A stretch of 26,716 nt of DNA from a virus: positions 1 through 26,716 of IMG/VR virus record IMGVR_UViG_3300040960_001940. The stretch is one strand, 5' to 3'. Below, piece by piece: positions 1 to 7,000 of the stretch. The notes below the pieces were generated by a model. That model saw only the letters and a program-made list of their open reading frames with translations. It made no database searches and was not told the origin of the DNA. Both the position numbers and the translations under genes were made by a program. Every line of letters begins with the position of its first letter. Position 1 is the stretch's first letter.

Positions 1-18
1 GCATCGTATTGACAAGAG

Positions 19-25
19 ATAAATA
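19..25 (+). promoter_or_regulatory. T4-type late promoter (ATAAATA)
   Basis: The sequence GATAAATA at 18-25 matches the T4 late promoter core (TATAAATA) recognised by the phage sigma factor gp55 in T4-like phages. It lies 37 bases upstream of the glycosyltransferase-like start at 63 and no other gene start intervenes. A perfect TTGACA also occurs at 9-14, but the best -10 match at a suitable distance is poor (TTAGAG, 31-36), so a host sigma70 promoter is less likely. The first 12 bases could be the tail of an upstream gene ending in TGA at 10-12; this cannot be confirmed. Confidence 0.6.
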
Positions 26-62
26 AGACGTTAGAGTTTGATTTGAGGTTGATTATTCACTC

Positions 63-842
63 ATGGCAAAAGGATTCACAGTAAAAGCAAAAACCCCCAC
101 AGCGGGCGCACCAGTTGAGGACTGGGATTATGAAGCAATCAAAGAGAGGATGCGAGGCAAGAGCATTGTATTCTGTCTACCAGGAAGGGGATGTTCATTT
201 ACATTTCTAAAAGCATTTGTACAGTTAGCATTTGACTTAGTACAAAACGGAATGAGTATTCAGATTTCACAAGATTACTCATCGATGGTCAACTTTGCAC
301 GTTGTAAGTGTCTTGGTGCAAATGTACTACGTGGACCTGATCAGATTCCCTGGGATGGAAAACTACAGTATGATTATCAACTATGGATTGATAGTGACAT
401 TGTTTTCAACACTCAAAAGTTTTGGCAACTATGTGATCTAGCAGTACCAGCAGAAGGGGAAGAGAAAGAGATTGTTGCTGGTTGGTATTCTACAGAAGAT
501 GGTCGTACTACATCAGTAGCACATTGGTTAGAGGAGGATGATTTCCGTAGTAATGGTGGTGTCATGAATCATGAAATGGTTGATGGTATCAGCAAGCGTC
601 GTAAGCCATTCACTGTTGATTATACAGGATTCGGATGGGTTATGATTAAGAATGGTGTATTTGAGCATGAGGATATGAAGTATCCATGGTTTGCACCTAA
701 GATGCAAATTTTTGAGTCTGGTGCAGTACAAGACATGTGTGGAGAGGATGTGTCATTCTGTCTCGATGCTATTGAAGCAGGATTTGAAATCTGGTGTGAT
801 CCACGTATTCGTGTAGGACATGAAAAAACCCGAGTCATCTGA
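63..842 (+). CDS. Glycosyltransferase-like protein (GT-A type, DxD motif)
   Basis: This 259-aa protein looks like a nucleotide-sugar-dependent glycosyltransferase of the GT-A fold. An N-terminal Rossmann-like half (SIVFCLPGRG near residue 34, then alternating helices and strands) is followed by YQLWIDSDIVF, with D110-S111-D112 as the candidate DxD that binds the metal and sugar nucleotide. The C-terminal part has GEDVSFCLDA (E228, D229) and a late His (H253), arranged as acceptor and metal residues are in many GT-A enzymes. There is no signal peptide or membrane segment. The substrate is unknown; modification of virion proteins or of host surface glycans is possible. Arginine is coded mostly by CGT and never by AGA, unlike the large genes downstream. 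There is no clear Shine-Dalgarno; ATG 63 is the first start after the late promoter. The 3' end overlaps the next gene by 23 bases. The family is fairly clear, the role is inferred. Confidence 0.65.
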   Translation: MAKGFTVKAKTPTAGAPVEDWDYEAIKERMRGKSIVFCLPGRGCSFTFLKAFVQLAFDLVQNGMSIQISQDYSSMVNFARCKCLGANVLRGPDQIPWDGKLQYDYQLWIDSDIVFNTQKFWQLCDLAVPAEGEEKEIVAGWYSTEDGRTTSVAHWLEEDDFRSNGGVMNHEMVDGISKRRKPFTVDYTGFGWVMIKNGVFEHEDMKYPWFAPKMQIFESGAVQDMCGEDVSFCLDAIEAGFEIWCDPRIRVGHEKTRVI

Positions 843-990
843 TCCAAGGGTTACAATCTATTATGATGGAAAGATCCTTTATAAAGATTTAACTTACGAT
901 GAAACAACTGAGATGCTTGACGAAATGGCATCTCAGTTTTATGATAACAATGCATACGATCCAAACAAAATCGAACTGGAGATTAACTGA
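820..990 (+). CDS. Small acidic protein of unknown function (56 aa)
   Basis: This ORF starts at ATG 820 inside the end of the glycosyltransferase-like gene, in another frame, and ends with TGA at 988-990. The protein is acidic, with a short beta-strand pair (VTIYYDGKILYKDL, residues 11-24) followed by a helix (YDETTEMLDEMASQFYDN). I recall similar short acidic proteins in T4-like cyanophages, but no function is known to me. The 23-base overlap with the gene before and the 2-base gap to the next start suggest translational coupling. It is too short for a function assignment; that it is real rests on the packed gene spacing and the protein-like composition. Confidence 0.6.
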   Translation: MKKPESSDPRVTIYYDGKILYKDLTYDETTEMLDEMASQFYDNNAYDPNKIELEIN

Positions 991-992
991 TT

Positions 993-1136
993 ATGGCAAA
1001 GCGACCTAGTTTTACTGGCGGGCAAAAGATTGAGTCCAAACCCAAATCTACCCTTCAGGGTCAAGGGAAGAACACAAAATATGCTGCCACATCTCGTAAT
1101 AATGCTCGCAAACCTTATCGTGGTCAGGGCAAGTAA
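993..1136 (+). CDS. Small basic protein of unknown function (47 aa)
   Basis: The ORF runs from ATG 993 to TAA 1134-1136. The 47-aa product is strongly basic (12 Lys or Arg, only 1 Glu) and rich in Gly, Asn, Gln and Ser, with a C-terminal stretch SRNNARKPYRGQGK. It is probably disordered and could bind nucleic acid or an acidic partner, but that is inference from composition only. Proteins with the same TxxGQxK...SRN..KPYRGQGK pattern are familiar to me from marine T4-like cyanophages as conserved hypothetical proteins. Its stop overlaps the next start in a TAATG junction (1134-1138), typical of translational coupling. Confidence 0.65.
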   Translation: MAKRPSFTGGQKIESKPKSTLQGQGKNTKYAATSRNNARKPYRGQGK

Positions 1137-1379
1137 TGAAAGTCTTTGATGAATACTCACAAATTCATCAAGATGACCTTTGGGTTTATAATAAACTTAT
1201 TTTAAGTCGGAAACTTGTGGACCTTCTGGAGTCCCTGTACCCAAGTTTCCGACTTTTTTATTGTCAGACCTTGTATGAATTTTATGGGTATGGGGCGCTT
1301 TACTCGGAAAGAACCGATTTTAACCGTAAGAGGCATACAAAATCACGGAAAAGCTCTCTATAAATGGGAAAAATGGTAA
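1136..1379 (+). pseudogene. Frameshifted remnant of a cyanophage hypothetical gene (two -1 shifts)
   Basis: The conserved-looking protein is split over three frames. Frame A (ATG 1136) gives MKVFDEYSQIHQDDLWVYNK and LILSRK up to 1213. The -1 frame then gives TCGPSGVPVPKF up to 1248. A further -1 frame gives SDFFIVRPCMNFMGMGRF and on to LYKWEKW, stopping at TAA 1377-1379. Joined, this is about 81 aa and reads like a single protein; from memory, full-length cyanophage relatives with the VYNKL, CGPxG, IVRP and MGMGR motifs are clearly longer, so an internal or C-terminal part is probably also missing. Adding one A to AAA 1211-1213 and one T to TTT 1246-1248 would restore one open frame. The unbroken frame A ORF continues to 1363, but after residue 26 it is out-of-frame sequence, so I do not take it as a real 75-aa protein. 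A sequencing or assembly error is the main alternative. Confidence 0.65.
1204..1259 (+). terminator. Intrinsic terminator-like hairpin inside the broken gene
   Basis: AAGTCGGAAACTTG (1204-1217) and CAAGTTTCCGACTT (1242-1255) are perfect reverse complements, giving a 14-bp stem. The 24-base loop can form a small inner stem (GGAC 1219-1222 with GTCC 1231-1234). The downstream arm runs directly into a T-run (T at 1254-1259, then ATT). This is the layout of a Rho-independent terminator on the + strand; the minus strand lacks a T-run after the stem. It would separate the genes at 63-1136 from those at 1488 onwards. The long loop weakens the call. Confidence 0.55.
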
Positions 1380-1380
1380 A

Positions 1381-1388
1381 TATAAGTA
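1381..1388 (+). promoter_or_regulatory. Possible variant late promoter (TATAAGTA)
   Basis: TATAAGTA differs by one base from the T4 late core TATAAATA and sits just after the broken gene and terminator-like hairpin, about 100 bases before the gene at 1488. Position favours a promoter here, but the mismatch makes it weak evidence. The rest of 1380-1487 holds no convincing gene: a 14-codon ORF (ATG 1390 to TGA 1434) is too short to support. Confidence 0.25.
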
Positions 1389-1434
1389 TATGGAAGATCC
1401 AGATTACTTAAGAAGGGGATTTTTAATAGACTGA

Positions 1435-1454
1435 TACGGGATAGAAACCCCGTA
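1435..1454 (+). other. Small hairpin in the leader of the 80-aa gene
   Basis: TACGGG (1435-1440) pairs with CCCGTA (1449-1454) around an 8-base loop. It is followed by AAAAG rather than a T-run, so it is not a terminator. An alternative pairing of GGGG-A-TTT (1415-1422, one bulge) with AAACCCC (1445-1451) would compete for the same C-run. It ends 21 bases before the Shine-Dalgarno of the next gene. Confidence 0.35.
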
Positions 1455-1475
1455 AAAAGTTCTGTTAACATAACT

Positions 1476-1480
1476 AGGAG
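1476..1480 (+). promoter_or_regulatory. Shine-Dalgarno AGGAG for the gene at 1488
   Basis: AGGAG with 7 bases to ATG 1488 is the clearest ribosome binding site in the window and fixes this start, although the same frame is open upstream to 1386. The large structural genes in this window have no comparable site. Confidence 0.75.
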
Positions 1481-1487
1481 TAAAAAG

Positions 1488-1730
1488 ATGGCTATCCATC
1501 CAGAACCAGATAGAGATGTAAACTATATGAAAGAGATTTGGGGAACAACAAGCTTAATCACCGATTATTGGGCAGGAAGATCAAAACCTAAAATGCTTCG
1601 TGAGATTGCAGAAGACGATATGACACCTAAAAAGCATGATTTTAAAGTGCAAAAAGAGGTTCATGAAAGGATTCGCAATGATGATGACTATGATGACTGG
1701 GAATATGGAACAGAACCTATATTTGGGTGA
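1488..1730 (+). CDS. Hypothetical protein, 80 aa
   Basis: I do not recognise a function for this 80-aa protein. It has an N-terminal segment with EIWGTTSLITDYWAGRSKPK (residues 16-35), then a charged, probably helical stretch, and an acidic, Tyr/Trp-containing tail (NDDDYDDWEYGTEPIFG). It has no signal peptide, membrane segment or known catalytic motif. The good Shine-Dalgarno supports ATG 1488. The stop codon TGA (1728-1730) overlaps the late promoter core that drives the baseplate genes, so this gene directly abuts the structural operon but is probably expressed from upstream. Its small size and acidic tail would fit an assembly factor or an inhibitor, but nothing in the sequence demonstrates either. 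Confidence 0.65.
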   Translation: MAIHPEPDRDVNYMKEIWGTTSLITDYWAGRSKPKMLREIAEDDMTPKKHDFKVQKEVHERIRNDDDYDDWEYGTEPIFG

Positions 1731-1736
1731 TAAATA
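1730..1736 (+). promoter_or_regulatory. T4-type late promoter for the gp25-gp6 operon
   Basis: GATAAATA at 1729-1736 matches the T4 late core. It overlaps the TGA stop of the 80-aa gene and lies 22 bases upstream of the gp25 start at 1759, a suitable distance for a late transcript with a short leader. The next such site at a gene boundary is at 16579, so this one probably serves gp25, gp6 and the 4163-aa gene. Confidence 0.7.
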
Positions 1737-1758
1737 AACATAGTTTAAATACTATTAA

Positions 1759-2160
1759 ATGCCATTAGAACGGGTATCAGCGGGTTTTAAGGATATTAGT
1801 GCAAGTTTTCAGTTTAACCCACTGAATAGGGACCTTATTGCAATCAAAAATGAGACCGCAATAGCCCGTTCTATTCGAAATATTGTAATGACTACCCCTG
1901 AAGAGAAACCATTTAATCCAAGATTTGGTTCTAGAGTATCAGATCTTTTATTTGAAAATATGGATTTTGCTACTGCAGCACTAATCAAGGATCAAATAAA
2001 AAATTCTATTGAAAACTATGAACCAAGGGTAAAACTTGATGAAGTTATTGTCATTCCAGACTATGATAATAGCGAATTTAATATTACTATTAAGTATTTT
2101 ATCATTGGTATAGATGCTTTACCACAACAACTATCGTTCGTATTACAGCCTACTAGATAA
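1759..2160 (+). CDS. 25: Baseplate wedge subunit gp25
   Basis: This 133-aa protein matches T4 gp25 (132 aa) in length and pattern. gp25 belongs to the gpW/gp25 family, a lysozyme-like fold without known enzymatic activity here, which sits in the inner baseplate and helps start sheath assembly. Visible marks are the ARSIRNIVMTTPEEKPFNPRFGS segment in two parts (residues 36-49 and 51-58), LLFENMD (63-69), and the conserved EPR motif at residues 88-90 (YEPRV) followed by two beta strands. It follows a late promoter, has no Shine-Dalgarno, and its stop TAA is directly followed by the ATG of gp6, so the two are probably translationally coupled. Neighbouring gp6 confirms the baseplate context. Confidence 0.92.
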   Translation: MPLERVSAGFKDISASFQFNPLNRDLIAIKNETAIARSIRNIVMTTPEEKPFNPRFGSRVSDLLFENMDFATAALIKDQIKNSIENYEPRVKLDEVIVIPDYDNSEFNITIKYFIIGIDALPQQLSFVLQPTR

Positions 2161-4077
2161 ATGGCAATAGTAAACTTCACAAATTTAGATTTTGATCAGA
2201 TAAAAGATAGTATAACGCAATATCTAAGATCAAACTCAAACTTTACGGATTATGATTTTCAGGGATCTAATCTATCAACTATTATTGATGCTCTAGCATA
2301 CAACAGTTACATATCAGCATATAATGCTAATATGATAACCAATGAAGTTTTTATTGATAGTTCTACATTAAGAGAGAACGTAGTATCTTTGGCAAAGCAT
2401 ATTGGATACTTACCAAGATCCAGAAACTGTTCCAAAGCTATTATATCATTTATTGTCAATCTATCATCTGGTAATATATCACCAACTTACTTAACTTTAA
2501 AATCTGGCATTATCTGCACAACCCAAGTTGGATTCACTAAAACCAACTATATTTTCTCCTTAAGAGATGATATTGTTGCTCCTGTTGTAAATGGGATTGC
2601 AGTTTTTAATAATGTTGAGATTCTAGAAGGAAGTCTAGTCTCACAATCATTTACTGTTAATAGTATTCTTCCAAATCAGAGATATATTTTAGATAATGCA
2701 AATATTGATACTAATACTATTAGGGCAGTCGTAAGAAAAAGTGCCGAAAGTTCTGTTACTGAGGTTTTCAGTCTTTGTAAAGACTTTTGTGCTATTGGAT
2801 CAGAATCTAGAGTATTTTTCCTACAAGAGATTGAAGACCAAAGATATGAGATAATCTTTGGTGATGGAGTATTTGGTAGGAAACTTGAAGATGGTAATAT
2901 TGTAGAACTCTCTTATATTGTTAGTGATGGTGGCGAAGAATCTAATAATATTGAGACCTTTAAGTATGTTGGCAAGATTTATGATAATAATAACAGATTT
3001 GTAGATGCTGGCATTTCTCTAGTATCTTCTGATGGACCATCTCAAGGTGGTAGAAACATTGAATCCATTGATTCTATTAAAAAGTTTGCACCTAGATTAT
3101 ATTCTGCTCAAGGTAGAGCGGTCACTTCATCAGATTATGAAGCTATAGTTACTCAGATTTATCCCGAAGCAGAATCAGTTTCTGTTTTTGGTGGTGAAGA
3201 GTTAGATCCACCACAATATGGTAAGGTTTTTATTACTATCAAACCATATGAGGGAGATATCTTACCAATATCAGTTAAAAATAATATCAAAGATTCTTTA
3301 GGTAAATATGGTGTTGCTGGTATTAGACCAGAGATTATTGACCTTAAATACCTCTATGTTGAATATGATAGTAGTGTTTACTATGATATCAATAAAGTTG
3401 GCAGTGTAAATTCATTGAGATCAAACATTGCAGATTCTATTGAAAGATATGCAGACTCTGTTGAGTTGAATAAGTATGGTGCTAGATTTAAATATAGTAA
3501 GTTCTTGAAGATTATTGATGATACTGATGCATCTATCACATCAAACATCACTAAAATTACTATAAGAAGAGATCTAAAAGCATCTATTAATGCTTTAGCT
3601 GAATATGAGATTTGTTATGGTAATAGTATACATGTTAATAACTGTGATGGTTATAATATAAGGTCTTCTGGATTTAAGGTCTCTAACTACGTTGATACTG
3701 TCTATATTACCGATATTCCTAAAAGAGGGGGTATGGGTGAGATAATCCTGTTTAAGTTGAATGGAGGCGTTCCTGTAGTGCTTAGAAGGAACTATGGGAA
3801 GGTGGATTATAAGAAGGGTGAGATTGTTCTATATCCAACTATTATTACCTCTACAGAAAAAATCAAGTTCAATACCTCAGTTATTGAAATTTCTGGATCT
3901 CCATCTTCAAATGATGTTATTGGATTACAAGATCTATATCTTCAGTTAGACACTACAAATAGTATGTTAAATATGATTAGAGATTCAATATCTTCTGGGG
4001 AAGATACTTCAGGATCCTCGTTCATAACCTCATCAAGCTACACAAACTCAACCAGCGGACAGTATATAAGAAACTAA
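2161..4077 (+). CDS. 6: Baseplate wedge subunit gp6
   Basis: This 638-aa protein is the gp6 baseplate wedge protein (660 aa in T4; baseplate J family), which dimerises and forms the ring joining the wedges. The N-terminus (FTNLDFDQIKDSITQYLRSN, residues 6-25) with DYDFQGSNLSTIIDALAYNS and an EVFIDSS..RENVVSLAKHIGYLPRS pattern is typical of gp6 and J-like proteins. A second conserved area at about residues 295-365 contains APRLYSAQGRAVTSSDYEA and GKVFITIKP. The last 45 residues are rich in Ser and Thr and probably flexible. It begins directly after the gp25 stop without a Shine-Dalgarno and ends 4 bases before the next start. Arginine codons shift to AGA here compared with the genes before 1490. 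Confidence 0.92.
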   Translation: MAIVNFTNLDFDQIKDSITQYLRSNSNFTDYDFQGSNLSTIIDALAYNSYISAYNANMITNEVFIDSSTLRENVVSLAKHIGYLPRSRNCSKAIISFIVNLSSGNISPTYLTLKSGIICTTQVGFTKTNYIFSLRDDIVAPVVNGIAVFNNVEILEGSLVSQSFTVNSILPNQRYILDNANIDTNTIRAVVRKSAESSVTEVFSLCKDFCAIGSESRVFFLQEIEDQRYEIIFGDGVFGRKLEDGNIVELSYIVSDGGEESNNIETFKYVGKIYDNNNRFVDAGISLVSSDGPSQGGRNIESIDSIKKFAPRLYSAQGRAVTSSDYEAIVTQIYPEAESVSVFGGEELDPPQYGKVFITIKPYEGDILPISVKNNIKDSLGKYGVAGIRPEIIDLKYLYVEYDSSVYYDINKVGSVNSLRSNIADSIERYADSVELNKYGARFKYSKFLKIIDDTDASITSNITKITIRRDLKASINALAEYEICYGNSIHVNNCDGYNIRSSGFKVSNYVDTVYITDIPKRGGMGEIILFKLNGGVPVVLRRNYGKVDYKKGEIVLYPTIITSTEKIKFNTSVIEISGSPSSNDVIGLQDLYLQLDTTNSMLNMIRDSISSGEDTSGSSFITSSSYTNSTSGQYIRN

Positions 4078-4081
4078 AAAT

Positions 4082-7000
4082 ATGGAAAAAGTATCTCTTA
4101 ATAGTCTTGTAGAAAATCTTGTTCCCGAGTATGTTAGGGAAGAGTATCCCCTGCTTGTAGAGTTTTTAAAAGAATACTATATCTCACAAGAAACTTCTGG
4201 GCAATCTCTAGACCTTATTCAAAATCTAGCAGAATATGTCAAGATTGATAACTTGACAAACCTAGTAGATTCTTGCAATCTAACTGCAAGTATTTCTTAT
4301 TACGAAAAGGATATCTTTGTAGATACTACTAGAGGATTTCCATCTTCGCAAGGTCTTATTCAGATCAATGATGAGGTTATTTTTTATGATAGATCTGTAG
4401 AAGAGGAACCTATTGAGTTTGTTGGTAAGATTGATATTGGATTTAATGAGATTACCAGTACTGAAGTTGAGGACACTACATCTACTGTTGGTTGGTATGT
4501 AAGAGTTTATAACTTAGATGAATCTAAATTTATTGGCGAAGGTCTTGTAACTGGCACCAATGATGGTAATAATATCAAAGTCAACTTTACACCAGTACCT
4601 TCTTCAGATATTGATGGATATGAGACTTCTGACCTATACATCTGTAAGATCACCAGATCCAAGTTTACGGGGTGTAGAAGGGGTTTCTCGGGGGTTACAG
4701 GACTAAAGGATAGTGTAACGTCGAATAAACTCATTTTCACGTCTACGAAGGCATCTAAGCATAAGAATGGTGATGTTGTAACCAACTTAAATATCATCTT
4801 ACTCAAAGAGTTTTTTAGAAAAATAAAAGTCCAGATTGCTCCTGGATTTGAAAATGAGGAGTTTTATGACGTTATTAATGAGTCAACTTTTGTAAAAAAT
4901 ATTAAAGAGTTTTATAGATCCAAGGGTTCTGAATGCTCATTTGATTTATTATTCAAAGCATTATATGGAAAACCAGTAGATATTGTTATTCCAAGTAACT
5001 ATCTGGTAGAACCTTCTAGTTCTAGATATTCCATCACAAAAAATCTTATTGTAGAACTTATTGAAGGTGATGCAAGCGAGTTAGAAAATAGAACATTATA
5101 CCAAGATACCCAGTTTAATATTCCAAATACAAGGGGTATTATTACAAAACTAGAAAAACTGCAAAAAGATAATAAAGATTTTTATCGTTTATATATTGAT
5201 AACTCTATTGAGGAAAACTACGATTCCACATATGGAAACTTTACCATTCATCCTAAAACTAAAAATACTACACGTATAGAAAAAAATCAAACATTTGTTG
5301 ATGTTGATTCAACCATTGGATTTCCTCTTAGTGGAACTTTAGTATTAAAAGATGACTTCAACCTAGAATATCGCGTAGAATATACTTCCAAAACATCTAC
5401 ACAGTTTTTGGGATGTACTGGATTAACAAGAGATTTTGAAGAGAATAGTGATATTAATCTAGATGTATATTCGTATGTCAATGTTACGGGTGGTCAAGTT
5501 AAAGTACGTGTAACAGGTGTTCTTGATAATAGTATTGAATCTACTATATTACCATCGGTAAAAAATCTAAGAAAAAATGATTATCTTCCAATAAAAACAC
5601 TTGGTACTGAAATAAAAAATGATCCAAGATCTTCTTCTTGGATTTATAACATTCCCAAAACTTATCAAGTAAAATCTATTGAGTTATTAGATAACACTGA
5701 TTTTGCTTACAGAGTTTATTTTTATGAAAAGCATGATCTATCAGTTGGTCAAAACATTACTCTAACCCCAGTATCTGACATTTCTGGTTCCTATAATGGG
5801 GCTGTTGTTGAATGGAATAACCAGTTTTCTGTTATTGTAAGAGGTAGTAGAGTATTTTTAAATGAAAATATTAAATATGATTTAGAGAAAAAACTAAACA
5901 AATCAAACTTTGATGGAATAATCAACTATCCAGCTGATGTTCAGAATACTTATTATGACAGAAAAACAGATGACATTTATGTAAACTCGCAATCTTTACC
6001 ACTTTATAGACCATCTTTTGAAGTTGAAGAGTTAAATGTAAATAAAAGAATACGTGCATTTTCTGGCATATTTAAAGATCAAGACACTTTAGATATTGGT
6101 AAACATGGTTTTATAACTGGAGATGCTGTAGTATACAAACCCAGAACTGTTTCATATATCCCAAGTTATACTCTTGATGCAAATGGTGTAAGAAGCTATA
6201 AGTTTATCAATAATGAAACTGGAGATTATGAGAATAATCCAACTTTGGTTCTAATAAGAGGTAAAAAATATACCTTTAGAAATGATATGAATCAACACCC
6301 CTTTAGGATTCAGATAGAATCCAATGGGACAGTTAGTGATCAATACAATGATGGCATTAAAAATAATGATGTAAGTAATGGCGTATTAGTTTGGGAGGTT
6401 CAAGAAGATACTCCAGATGTTTTATATTATCAATGTTTGAACCATCAAGCAATGGGTGGTGTAATCAATATTATTGACGAAGATGAGCAAAAATCTTTAG
6501 ATATTGATAAAGGAATATATTTTATTGAAAAAGTATCGCCAACTCAGATTAAACTTTATAGAAGTAGAACAAATATAGTTAAAGGTCAGTCAGTAAAATT
6601 TAGTGGCGTCGTTATCCAAGATACTATTGAATCGTATGATTATGTTTACAAAAATCTTGACAGTAGAAAGATAGAACCTCAGGATATCATCAGAAAAATA
6701 GTTCGTCACCCAGGACATGAAAATTCTAATGTATCAGCAAAGATTACTGAATCAGGTACTATTGGTATTTGGAGAAATGGTATTGAACTATTAAACTATA
6801 AATCTAAAGATTTCATCTCTTATGGTCAAATTAAATCTCTAGACGTTCTTTCAAAAGGTTCTGGTTATGATGTAATCAATGTTCCTTATTTGCGAATTAC
6901 TGATCCAAACGGTTCTGGATGTGTATCTAACCTTTCGGTAAAAGGTTATTTAAGTAGAATCGATATATTAGATAAGGGATTTGATTATATTGAAACTCCA

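Noticed and set aside
1204-1255. Programmed -1 ribosomal frameshifting at the two shift points
   Set aside because: Neither site has an X-XXY-YYZ slippery heptamer in frame; slipping at AAA 1211 or TTT 1246 would mismatch the first codon base. Two successive efficient shifts are also implausible, so mutation or sequence error is preferred.
1136-1363. Intact 75-aa protein from ATG 1136 to 1363
   Set aside because: After residue 26 its sequence is unlike a normal protein, while the recognisable motifs (CGPSG, IVRP, MGMGR) lie in the other two frames.
1390-1434. 14-codon ORF (MEDPDYLRRGFLID)
   Set aside because: It is too short, has no Shine-Dalgarno, and nothing supports translation.
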